From: CAYNYI01 sp964401455
GTDB lineage: Bacteria; Fibrobacterota; OXYB2-FULL-49-7; CAYNYI01
Reading direction: 5' to 3'
NCBI GenBank assembly: GCA_964401455.1
Contig: CAYNYI010000023.1
Coordinates: forward strand, 1-30,714
DNA: 30,714 nucleotides
Shown one piece after another: positions 6,997 to 15,025 of the stretch. How positions within the stretch are numbered: the first letter of the stretch is position 1; each line of letters opens with the position of its first letter. The position numbers and the translations under genes were made by a program. Under the pieces are notes generated by a model, which worked only from the letters and a program-made list of their open reading frames with translations, did no database searches and had not been told where the DNA came from.

Positions 6997-7993
6997 TTGC
7001 TGACTCGCATTTTCGAAAAAGCTTCTCAGGATGAGCTCACCGAATACATAAAATCCAAGCCTACCGGGAAGTATGCCCGAAGAATCTGGTTTTTCTATGA
7101 GTTTTTTACCGGAAAGCAACTGCCCGTAGACGACCTGACTTCCGGGAACTATGTCGATGCATTGGAAATCAAAGATTATTACACCGTTCAGAGCGGAGAG
7201 AAATCTTCACGCCACCGCATTGTGAATAACCTCCTTGGTCCCAAATCGTTTTGCCCTGTCGTTAGACGAACCGAAAAACTTTCCAAACTGGATTTATCCG
7301 ACCTGCGCAAAAGGTGCGAGCATATCGTCACCGCATATCCACCGGAGCTACTTCGCCGGGCACTGGGTTACCTCTACAACAAGGAAACAAAGTCCTCTTT
7401 TGAAATTGAGCACATCAAGCCCAACGCTTCCCGAACTGAAAAGTTTATCACATCGCTGGAGCTTGCCGAAAAGGAAGACTTCTGTGAAAAGGAAAGGCTG
7501 ATAGAGCTTCAGAACCGAATCGTCGATCCGCGTTTCAAAGACAGTGACTATAGGGTGAGCCAGAATTATGTCGGTCAGACGGTTGCCTGTCAGAAGGAGA
7601 TCATACATTTCATTTGTCCAAAACCTGATGATCTGCAAAGCCTCATGGAGGGATTGATCGACTCCCATAAACGGATGAAAGCGGGGAATGTATCCCCGGC
7701 CATTGCTTCGGCTCATCGATTATCAGCTGGATAAAATGGGGGAAATGACTGTCGACAACGATACTGCATGCTGGTATCAGTATATGGATATGACAGCACA
7801 GTCAGAAGTCTTGTATGAGTTTGTTACCAAAACGATCGAAGAAGAGCTTGTGGAAGAGCTTAGCTTTCTGGTTAACTATGACAATACCAGGAAGGCGATA
7901 CAGGATATCATTGATATGCCGGACGTCGAAAGAAATTTAATTCTCTGCATTTTCCCGAAACAGAGAATGGGCGTGGGCTTGATTCCCGATTGA
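6997..7993 (+). pseudogene. Fic-family protein gene, truncated and with its catalytic core deleted
   Basis: Two neighbouring frames encode the two ends of one family. Frame 1 (6997-7734) gives SKPTGKYARRIWFFYEF, then GNYVDAL and RHRIVNNLLGP, and ends with AGNVSPAIASA. This is the region that normally leads into the Fic motif HPFxDGNGR. The text then jumps, in frame 2 (7688-7993), to RLIDYQLD and the family C-terminus (TAQSEVLYEFV to DIIDMPD). The Fic motif occurs nowhere, so an internal deletion with frameshift at about 7706-7715 has removed the AMP-transferase active site. The beginning also looks truncated: the first codon is a TTG without a ribosome site, and intact relatives carry an N-terminal segment before this point. 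I infer a dead gene. The family was recognised from motif order; the size of the deletion cannot be measured here. Confidence 0.8.
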
Positions 7994-8017
7994 ATACCGG
8001 GCGGTGTGTTTTACAAT

Positions 8018-8998
8018 TCATGTCTTAACCGCCATTACCGTTCTGATCAGCCATGCGGTATAACACACATAAACCAGCAGAAGCGCTGTCCCTTTAAAAC
8101 GGTTGATACGCCCCTGACGCTCACGGAATCCAAAGCCGATCAGGAAAAGTGAAAGGGTCAAAGCACCCATCACAACCATGTCCCGGGAGAGCGTTTCCGG
8201 CTCCACAGCAAAAGGGTGTATTGTCCCCGCTATTCCGACAACGGCAAGTGTGTTGAATAAATTCGACCCAATTACATTCCCGAGGGCTATATCATGCTCA
8301 CCTTTGCGCGCGGCTGTGACAGACGAGGCCAGTTCCGGCAAGGAGGTGCCCACCGCTATAATCGTCAAACCGATGATCATGTCACTTACACCGAATATCT
8401 GAGCGATTTCAACGGCTCCCCATACGAGGATTCGCGAGCTGGCTACAAGAAGCACCATTCCCGCAAAAAGCCGGATAAGCGCTTTTTTAAGAGGCATTTT
8501 TTTTGTAGATGTATTGGCTGCCAGCTCTTCCACAAGAGGATCGGGTTCATTTTTAAGTCCTTTGCGGACGACCCATCCGATCAGTAAGAAGAAAATAAAC
8601 AGCAGAATTGCCGCGTCGTACCTCGATAGATGGAGGTCTTTGATTAGTAGTGCGCTGAGGGCGGTCAGGGCCGTCAGCACGGGCAGTTCTTTACGTAATA
8701 CGGTCGCGTGTACAAGGACCGGGCATATCAGGGCGGTGACACCGAGTATAAGAGCGATATTTGCTATATTTGACCCGTATGCGTTGCCCAGCGCTATGCC
8801 GGGGCTGCCCTGGAATGCGGCAAGAGCCGAAACGGCCATTTCGGGCGTGGATGTGCCAAACCCCACTATCACCATTCCTATTAATAGCGGCGGCATGCCG
8901 AAATGCTCCGCTGTAGAGGCCGAGCCTTCTATGAACTGGTCGGCGCTCCATACAAGGAGTAATAGTCCGGCAGCTAATGCGAGAATGGCAGGAGTCAA
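8018..8998 (-). CDS. yrbG: Calcium/sodium antiporter (CaCA family, YrbG-like)
   Basis: This 326-residue membrane protein of about ten helices has the two inverted alpha-repeats that define the CaCA exchangers: VGFGTSTPEMAVS followed by GNAYGSNIANIAL, and AVGTSLPELASS followed by GNVIGSNLFNTLA. The acidic residues in TPE and LPE are the expected cation ligands. A hydrophilic loop of about 30 residues separates the halves. The length matches YrbG-type proteins. The start is TTG at 8998, with AAGGGA upstream. It appears to be transcribed alone; it is convergent with the Fic remnant, and its end lies in a weak GGCGGT...ACCGCC inverted repeat at 8000-8033. Confidence 0.92.
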   Translation of the reverse strand: MTPAILALAAGLLLLVWSADQFIEGSASTAEHFGMPPLLIGMVIVGFGTSTPEMAVSALAAFQGSPGIALGNAYGSNIANIALILGVTALICPVLVHATVLRKELPVLTALTALSALLIKDLHLSRYDAAILLFIFFLLIGWVVRKGLKNEPDPLVEELAANTSTKKMPLKKALIRLFAGMVLLVASSRILVWGAVEIAQIFGVSDMIIGLTIIAVGTSLPELASSVTAARKGEHDIALGNVIGSNLFNTLAVVGIAGTIHPFAVEPETLSRDMVVMGALTLSLFLIGFGFRERQGRINRFKGTALLLVYVCYTAWLIRTVMAVKT

Positions 8999-9549
8999 TG
9001 TTACTGTCCCTTGCTTTAAAAATCCTTACCAGTTTTCTTCGGGCCGTAAATATTTGTTTCCAGAATATAATTGATGTCTTCCGTGAATTGAAATTATAAG
9101 ATGCCCCTTGCTGTTTTTCCCCGAAACATGTCCCATGAGTCCGCCATGCCCGGCGTAATACATCAAAACCGAATCGGATCAGAAAGGGAGGACTGAGCTG
9201 ACTCAATCATTTAGGAAAGCAGAGCCTGATCAAACTTTACTCTTAGTTCCGGTGACCATGTTCATGAATTCCCCTTGCCTGACGGCTCCCACTATTTCGC
9301 TCAAGGAAGGCATCAAGATCGTTCTGTATTTGACCAGGATCCAGGAAGTAAACCCCTCCATATTATTGCTGAGCTTGAGATACATGCTTATGCCATTCGA
9401 GATCAAATACCGGCTTTCAAGCGCAGCAGGACCAGAGTTTTCCGCGATGAAGTCCGAAGAAAAAAAAATAATATAATATACAGGAAAAGCAGCTGTGAAA
9501 ACTGGCTTATAACGGGTGGCTGCAGACCCGGGTTGTCTTTTCTAAAAAC
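8999..9549. other. Gene-poor stretch between the exchanger and the 3' end of ssrA
   Basis: I see no gene that I can name in these 551 bases. About 9235-9475 is free of stops in one frame on each strand. The leftward frame, ending with TGA at 9234-9236, has protein-like composition but no start codon with a ribosome site, so it could be a remnant. No copy of the ssrA 3' end was found here that would mark an integrated element. Confidence 0.4.
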
Positions 9550-9903
9550 TGGTGGAGACGGCGGGAATCGAACCCGCGTCCGGAAAATTTCAGATTACAG
9601 ACGCTACATGCTTAGTCTTCCATTTGATCTCACGAGAAAGCCGCCGAAAGACAGGCTGCTTTATCGCCAGTTCCGGTAAATCTCACTCCTGCCGCGCCGA
9701 AACGCCGCGGAGAAGCCAGTCCGCTTGTGTGACGCTCGCTGATCAGCCGCGGACAGGGCCAACCAGAGAACGGGCTGCTATCTTAGGCAGCCATGGCGTA
9801 TGAAGTTTCGCCAGTTACTATGTTTGCGGCTTTTTAAAGAGGCCAACCGCACCTCTGCATGCTTCCATAACCATCCATGACCCGTCGAAACCGGTGCGTC
9901 CCC
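9550..9903 (-). ncRNA. ssrA: Transfer-messenger RNA (tmRNA, one-piece)
   Basis: On the minus strand the gene begins GGGGACGCACCGGTTTCGAC and ends with a T arm (GGTTCGATTCCCGCC) and CGTCTCCACCA. The 5' GGGGACG pairs with 3' CGTCTCC to form the acceptor stem, and CCA is encoded. The resume codon GCA is at 9827-9825, and the tag frame runs to TAA at 9785-9783. The peptide is ANIVTGETSYAMAA, 14 residues, ending in AMAA rather than the usual ALAA or AVAA. tmRNA with SmpB releases stalled ribosomes and marks the unfinished protein for proteolysis. Length is about 354 nt, normal for a one-piece tmRNA. Several open frames crossing this gene are not proteins. Confidence 0.97.
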
Positions 9904-9930
9904 ACAATTTTGTCAATGGCGGCTATTGAT

Positions 9931-9959
9931 AATATATAAAAATTTAGGAACTTAATCAA
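9931..9959 (-). promoter_or_regulatory. Probable ssrA promoter
   Basis: The minus strand has TTGATT (9959-9954), a 17-base spacer and TATATT (9936-9931). Transcription would start about 20 bases before the mature 5' end at 9903, consistent with RNase P trimming of a short leader. Confidence 0.5.
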
Positions 9960-9985
9960 TAAGTAACAATAGTTGAGAAACTATC

Positions 9986-10657
9986 TTAGACAGAAGGTTC
10001 TTTGTATTCATCAAGGATTTTGTTAATTTCGTTAAAAAGTAGCTGCGTTTCTTCCGGAACATCGGGGTAAGAGCAGCGCCGTTTAGTATCGCCTTTATTA
10101 AATTCCGTTATCACTGAATGGATTTCATTCAAAGGGTTTATAAGGTTTTTTCCAATATTCTGCAGGAAAATCATTCCTACGATGAATGTCCCGGAAGCCA
10201 TGAAAACAATAACCCATGCACCGGCATTGCCGAATTCCTGAGCATTTGTATCCGCCTTTTTCATCGCGGTCCTGTTAATTTGGCTGAGGCTTTTTACCGA
10301 GTAAACCGTTTTTTCAATAGACTTCCTGTTTCCCTCAAAAGCCGACAGGTAATACTCGGATATTTCTTTGATTTTTGAATATTCTCCTTCTTCAGTTATA
10401 TTTCCGCTTGCCCTTTCAAGGGCTTTCTCAAAGGAGACTCTGGATTTTTTTCTGTGTTCTTCCCCGGATGAAGCAAAAGCCAGATTCGCGAGCATATCTT
10501 CGCAGGCGTGAAGGGAATGCTCGTTTTGCCTGATTATTTTTTCAATTGCGGGAGACATTCTGGAAAAAACCCAAATGGCCCCGAAAGCCATAAGAATATT
10601 TAGAATGATTAAGGTCCATGAACCTAATAATGCCGTTCGGGTAGTTCTCATTTTCAA
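9986..10657 (-). CDS. Membrane HAMP-domain protein without an output domain
   Basis: The 223-residue product has a membrane helix at about 12-33, a helical extracytoplasmic domain of about 110 residues resembling a four-helix-bundle sensor, a second helix at about 146-168, and a HAMP-like segment (NPLNEIHSVITEFNKGD) to the C-terminus. It ends just after HAMP, so there is no kinase, cyclase or methyl-accepting part. Its ATG overlaps the TGA of the TrkA gene (10654-10657), which ties it to the potassium uptake operon. It could modulate TrkH/TrkA through the membrane or pair with another sensor, but no direct evidence exists. A small hairpin (ATAGTT/AACTAT, 9969-9984) follows the stop. Confidence 0.75.
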   Translation of the reverse strand: MKMRTTRTALLGSWTLIILNILMAFGAIWVFSRMSPAIEKIIRQNEHSLHACEDMLANLAFASSGEEHRKKSRVSFEKALERASGNITEEGEYSKIKEISEYYLSAFEGNRKSIEKTVYSVKSLSQINRTAMKKADTNAQEFGNAGAWVIVFMASGTFIVGMIFLQNIGKNLINPLNEIHSVITEFNKGDTKRRCSYPDVPEETQLLFNEINKILDEYKEPSV

Positions 10658-11313
10658 ACCTCTTTTATAAGCTTCTGTATGGAGGATTCATTTGACACTA
10701 AAATCAGATTGTCTTTTTCTTTCAGCGGCACGGTCGGCGAAGGCGGAGAAACCTTTCCGTTTTCTCCCGACCTGATTCCGGCCACTATTACGCCGTATTT
10801 TCCCGGCAGAGAAAGTTCAATGAGGTTCTTCCCGGCCATTGAGGGCTGTGTCTTGATTTCGGTGAGGCTGAGGTCTTCGCCTATGTTGGTATTGGCAATA
10901 ATATTTCTGTATATAATCCTGTTTGCGAATTTTTTTCCGAATTCCTCTTCAGGGTTTATTACCTGGTGTGCTCCTACAAGCTTCAGAATTCTTTGGTGTG
11001 TTTTGTCTCCGGCCCGTGAGACAATCATAGGAGTACCCATTTGCCTCAGAAGCGCTGTGCAAATTATGGATGCTTCTTTGGATTCGTCACCAATGGCGCA
11101 AATTACAGAATCCCGATCTTTAGGTTTCAGTCTGGCAAGCTCTGCTTCATCGGTCGCGTCCATTGCAACCGTTTCGGTCAAAAAAGACGCGGCTTCATCG
11201 ACCAAAACACGTTCTTTATCCACCCCCAAGACCTCGGCGCCTTTGCCGGAAAGCGATCTTGCGAGCGCCATACCGAATTGCCCGAGCCCTATTACAATGA
11301 TTTGTTCTGCCAT
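10654..11313 (-). CDS. trkA: Potassium uptake regulatory subunit TrkA/KtrA
   Basis: This 219-residue cytosolic gating subunit of Trk/Ktr potassium channels has an N-terminal RCK Rossmann fold with the nucleotide motif GLGQFGMALA and the acidic strand end VDKE. TAVAMDATDEAEL-type features and ICAIGDE follow, and then a C-terminal TrkA_C domain (from about residue 135, LSLTEI to EKDNLILVS). The length matches KtrA (about 220), not the doubled TrkA of enterobacteria. The start is supported by AAAGGAG before ATG 11313. It follows the TrkH gene by 10 bp and overlaps the HAMP protein gene by 4 bp, so the three are one operon. Confidence 0.93.
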   Translation of the reverse strand: MAEQIIVIGLGQFGMALARSLSGKGAEVLGVDKERVLVDEAASFLTETVAMDATDEAELARLKPKDRDSVICAIGDESKEASIICTALLRQMGTPMIVSRAGDKTHQRILKLVGAHQVINPEEEFGKKFANRIIYRNIIANTNIGEDLSLTEIKTQPSMAGKNLIELSLPGKYGVIVAGIRSGENGKVSPPSPTVPLKEKDNLILVSNESSIQKLIKEV

Positions 11314-11323
11314 TTTGACTCCT

Positions 11324-13321
11324 TTATGTCAAAGAGATTTTCTCTTCAGGATAATGTGAACCTGAGGCGACCCGCCCCGTTCCCAGAAGCATAAAAAGGG
11401 TTACCGGCCCTGTCCTGCCCGCAAACATGGCTCCTGTGACTATAATTTTTCCAATTTCATCAAGCTTTCCGGTGGCTCCCGTAGAAAGCCCCACAGTTCC
11501 GATTGCGGAAGTCGCTTCGAAAACAATTTCTGCAAAAGATATCTGTTGAGTCATTTCAAGCATAAACACTGTTAAAAACCAGATAATGGTACCCGAAATT
11601 GTTATCGTAACCGCCCTGTAAACAAGAGTATGAGGTATTTTTCTGTATTGAGCGTTTATTTCGGTGCGGTCTTTTATATTTGTCCAGAACGTCAGGGCAA
11701 GAATGGCAAATGTTGCTGTTTTTATTCCACCGGCTGTTCCTCCGGGGCTTCCTCCGATGAACATGAAAATAAGCATCAAAAGAAAACCCGGATTTCCGGT
11801 TCCGGCGATGTCAACAGAATTGAATCCGGCAGTCCTCAGTGTTACGGATTGAAACCATGCATTATTTATTTTTTCTGTCAATGTCAGTCCGCCTAGTATT
11901 CCGTTCCATTCAAATGCCGCAATAAACAGGGTTCCGATTAAAAGCAATATGGATGTGGTAACGAGCGTTATTCTTGCCGAAAGGCTGACATATCTGCCGG
12001 AAAGCCATCGCGGAATAAGAATACAGGTTGCCGGGGCCATTCCTCCGAGGATTATAAGAATAGAAACAGTATATAGAGCCAGAGGATTTGAGGTGTAAGC
12101 TGTAAGACTTGCGGTTTGAAGAGAAAATCCGGCATTACAGAATGCGGAAACAGATGTGAAAACCGCTCTCCAGAGTTCTTCGGTCAGAGAGCTCCCATTT
12201 GTGTAAAAAGCAATAAAAAGAAGAAGCGTACCTACGGCTTCAGCCAGAAAGGTGAATTTAAGAATCATGCGTAAAGACTCAAAAAGATCTTTATGTCCGG
12301 AGTCTGCCATAGAGAAGAGATATTTTTCGTGTTTGAGACTCAGTCTGCGGCCCATGGCATGAAGGGCGACTGAGGTTATGCTCATTATTCCAAGCCCTCC
12401 GAGCTGGATGAGAATAATAATAAAAAGTTGTCCGGTAAATGAAAAATATTTGCCTGTGTCCACGACGGTTAGTCCGGTAACGCATACTGCGCTTACAGAA
12501 GTGAAGACAGCGTCGAGCGATTTAATATTGCCGCTGTTTGAAGAAACAGGCATAAGAAGGAGCAGCGTACCGAGAATGCAGAGGAAAGAAAAACTCAGGA
12601 GCAAGACACGGGCCGGATGGCTGAATATAGTTTCGGTAAAGTATTCAGTGCGGGGACTATACTTATTGTTGTCTTTTATTTGTTTAAAACCAAAAGGCAG
12701 AGAGAGAAAAGCTAATCCCAGAAGTGCCTCAATTGATGACATGAAAGCTGAGGCTGCAGTAAAAAGGATCAGGAATACCGACAACAATATCTGCCGGGTA
12801 GATTTTTTCAGAACGGCTTGTCTAAAATTAAAAATATACGCTGATAAAAGCGCCGCTGCAGATCCGTAGACGGCCGCTTCATTTCCTGAGAGTCCGGTGA
12901 GAACAGACAATATTGCGGGAACAGGGGCGGCAATAATCGCTGCTCCGGAGGAAATGGACAGATTTTCATCTTTTTCGTTTTTTCCTTTCAGGCTGCCGGG
13001 GTTCTTTATTCTAAAGAAGAAAATGAGGTAAATGATGTATATGGATGCTGTCAGAGCGGCGAAAGGGCTTGATATGATATGAGCGGAAAGTGACCAGATT
13101 CCGAAGATTGACCCTGCGATTACATAGATATGGCTTTGAATGATCTTTTTTCCGGGTATTTGAGCTGATAACAGGAGAAAAATGGACGAAAGTAATGCCG
13201 TGGCTGTTCCGTAAGGGATACTGAAGGGACCGGGGCTGAGATGCAGAATAAAGGGTATTGGGAAAAGAGAGCTTAACAGACCTCTGTAAACATCATGTCT
13301 TTGTCGTGCGATTTTGCCCAT
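11324..13321 (-). CDS. trkH: TrkH/KtrB-family potassium transporter with a long N-terminal membrane extension
   Basis: The C-terminal 440 residues or so are a complete TrkH/KtrB pore with four selectivity-filter repeats: VCVTGLTVVDT, FCNAGFSL, RTAGFNSVDI and IGTVGLSTGAT. The C-terminus (GRTGPVTLFMLLGTG) is typical. The first 225 residues or so carry about seven to eight additional hydrophobic segments, so at 665 residues the protein is much longer than a usual KtrB (about 450). The extension is in frame without interruption, so it is likely real. The ATG at 13321 has only a weak ribosome site (CAGG). It heads the operon with trkA and the HAMP protein, and is divergent from the PKD/FGE gene. 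Confidence 0.92.
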   Translation of the reverse strand: MGKIARQRHDVYRGLLSSLFPIPFILHLSPGPFSIPYGTATALLSSIFLLLSAQIPGKKIIQSHIYVIAGSIFGIWSLSAHIISSPFAALTASIYIIYLIFFFRIKNPGSLKGKNEKDENLSISSGAAIIAAPVPAILSVLTGLSGNEAAVYGSAAALLSAYIFNFRQAVLKKSTRQILLSVFLILFTAASAFMSSIEALLGLAFLSLPFGFKQIKDNNKYSPRTEYFTETIFSHPARVLLLSFSFLCILGTLLLLMPVSSNSGNIKSLDAVFTSVSAVCVTGLTVVDTGKYFSFTGQLFIIILIQLGGLGIMSITSVALHAMGRRLSLKHEKYLFSMADSGHKDLFESLRMILKFTFLAEAVGTLLLFIAFYTNGSSLTEELWRAVFTSVSAFCNAGFSLQTASLTAYTSNPLALYTVSILIILGGMAPATCILIPRWLSGRYVSLSARITLVTTSILLLIGTLFIAAFEWNGILGGLTLTEKINNAWFQSVTLRTAGFNSVDIAGTGNPGFLLMLIFMFIGGSPGGTAGGIKTATFAILALTFWTNIKDRTEINAQYRKIPHTLVYRAVTITISGTIIWFLTVFMLEMTQQISFAEIVFEATSAIGTVGLSTGATGKLDEIGKIIVTGAMFAGRTGPVTLFMLLGTGRVASGSHYPEEKISLT

Positions 13322-13359
13322 ACCTGAATATAATAATTTATTGGCGATAATAGGCTTCT

Positions 13360-13381
13360 CTTCATAATTCTGAATATGAAG
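13360..13381. promoter_or_regulatory. Near-perfect palindrome between the divergent trkH and PKD/FGE genes
   Basis: CTTCATA-A-TTC-T-GAA-TATGAAG has 10-bp arms apart from one extra A in the left arm. It lies upstream of the rightward -35 box (13390) and 38 bp from the trkH start, so it could be an operator shared by both genes. Confidence 0.35.
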
Positions 13382-13389
13382 TCTTTTAA

Positions 13390-13418
13390 TTGACTTATTG
13401 ATTCAAGTTGACTATAAT
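13390..13418 (+). promoter_or_regulatory. Sigma-70 promoter of the surface-glycosylation operon
   Basis: TTGACT (13390-13395), a 17-base spacer and a perfect TATAAT (13413-13418) point to the gene at 13472. The leader of about 47 nt contains CCGG-N11-CCGG, which may fold. No clear Shine-Dalgarno sequence precedes the ATG. Confidence 0.75.
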
Positions 13419-13471
13419 ATGTACTGTGCCTTTTTTTTACCGGCTTTTTTAAAATCCGGGTTATTAGCGAT

Positions 13472-15025
13472 ATGAGATACATTTCATTTTTTTTTATGAC
13501 AGCCATTCTTGCGGCGGGTCCATTACGTTCCGAATGTATGTTAAAGGCTTCCGGAGACACTACAGCCGCGGTCGGAGATACTGTTTTTTTTGATGCCGCA
13601 TACGAAGGGGAAATCGATTCCTTTTATTGGGATTTTGATGCTGACGGTATTTTTGATAACGGCTCAGTTTCTTCCGAAGCATTTTATGTTTATAATCGTC
13701 CCGGTTTGTATTATACTGTTGTCAAGGCGAAAAGCGGACTCTGCGGAAAACTGGATGATGTCAGGCTTGTGGAGATACTGAGCGGTGTTCCCGAAATTAA
13801 ATTTGAAAAGAGAAGATTTTCGGGAATAATCAACAGAAAGATAATTCTTCGGGCCGATGTGAAAGATACTCTCGGAACTTCACTTGTTTTTGAATGGGAC
13901 TATGAAAATGACGGGACTTTTGACAGCCGCTCTGATGACTCTGCCTATGCGGAGGCCGTTTATGAATATCCCGGACTCTATTTCGCCGTCTTGAAAGTTA
14001 CGGATGAAGACAGCAACACGGCCGCCGGAATATGCAGTGTGTTTGTATCGGACGGCGGGCCTGTCCCCCTGATGGGGCCGACTGTTAAAATGGCTGCCGG
14101 AGATACGCTGCTTCTTGAATGCTCTGCAATCGACAGCGCGGGCGTAATCGTTTCTTATGAATGGGATATTAACGGAGACGGTGTTTTTGAGAGAAAAATG
14201 AATGGGCCGATTTCATTTCCCGTCGTTTTTGAGAAAGAAGGGACTTATGAATTGTTCCAGAAGGTAACGGATGACGACGGAAATACCGCCATCGGAAAAA
14301 AGACCGTCTTTGTAACCAGGGATAAACTTTCCGAAGCGTCCGGGAGACTTTCGCTCCCAAAGGGCAGGGTAAGTCTTTATGGAATGGGAAAAGAGTTTAT
14401 TACGGCGGTTCGTGATTACGGGGTAGCCGGAAATCCGGAAAAGTCCGATAGTTACCGGGGCGTGGCCACCACCTATTTTTCAGTTGATTTGAATAAGGAC
14501 AGCACCTCTGTGGATTCGGTTGAGATTCTTGTATGCCCGGATGATATGGCCGCTGTCCCGGGAGGGAAGTTCTGTATAGACCTGTACGAATATCCGAATA
14601 AAAAGGACAGTTTCCCGCTCACCGGGATTGATTATTATAAGGCGAAGGAGTTATGCGCCGCGAAGGGTAAGAGGCTTTGTTCCGCCGAAGAATGGCAGAC
14701 AGCCTGTTCCGGCCCTGAAAAATCAGATTATCCGTATGGTGAAGAATATACCGCTTCGGCACGTACGGGCTGTAATACGGAAGGATCCGCCGATGAAAAG
14801 CCTGTTCCCTCAGGCTCTTATCCTGAGTGCAGAAGCGGATTCGGTATTTATGATTTATGCGGAAATGTCAGTGAATGGACTTCTTCATTTATCGGAGACA
14901 GTGGGGAAAAAGAGCACGCGGTGTTGATGGGAGGAGATTGGCAGAGCAGTGTGGATTGCGGCTTCCGCGGCTACGCCTACGCAAAAAAGGGCTATGTCAG
15001 CGTTGGATTTCGCTGCTGTAAATGA
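13472..15025 (+). CDS. Exported protein with PKD repeats and a formylglycine-enzyme-like (SUMF1/FGE-sulfatase) domain
   Basis: The 517-residue product begins with a signal peptide (MRYISFFFMTAILAAG). Three PKD-type Ig folds follow, each marked by the strand motif W-D-x-x-x-D-G-x-F (YWDFDADGIFDNG, EWDYENDGTFD, EWDINGDGVFE), at about residues 25-110, 110-195 and 195-285. The C-terminus (about 355-517) matches the FGE-sulfatase fold: MAAVPGGKFCIDLYEYPN, AKGKRLCSAEEWQTAC, YDLCGNVSEWTSS, VLMGGDWQSS and VGFRCCK. Such domains are often structural or binding modules rather than true sulfatase activators, and Cys-rich versions occur in exported proteins. Its stop overlaps the next gene's ATG, so it is coupled to a glycosyltransferase. 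It may be a surface protein displayed or modified by this operon. Confidence 0.85.
   Translation: MRYISFFFMTAILAAGPLRSECMLKASGDTTAAVGDTVFFDAAYEGEIDSFYWDFDADGIFDNGSVSSEAFYVYNRPGLYYTVVKAKSGLCGKLDDVRLVEILSGVPEIKFEKRRFSGIINRKIILRADVKDTLGTSLVFEWDYENDGTFDSRSDDSAYAEAVYEYPGLYFAVLKVTDEDSNTAAGICSVFVSDGGPVPLMGPTVKMAAGDTLLLECSAIDSAGVIVSYEWDINGDGVFERKMNGPISFPVVFEKEGTYELFQKVTDDDGNTAIGKKTVFVTRDKLSEASGRLSLPKGRVSLYGMGKEFITAVRDYGVAGNPEKSDSYRGVATTYFSVDLNKDSTSVDSVEILVCPDDMAAVPGGKFCIDLYEYPNKKDSFPLTGIDYYKAKELCAAKGKRLCSAEEWQTACSGPEKSDYPYGEEYTASARTGCNTEGSADEKPVPSGSYPECRSGFGIYDLCGNVSEWTSSFIGDSGEKEHAVLMGGDWQSSVDCGFRGYAYAKKGYVSVGFRCCK

Noticed and set aside
9275..9803. Rightward open frames crossing the ssrA gene
   Set aside because: They read through the tmRNA acceptor and T-arm on the wrong strand; the RNA gene explains the sequence.
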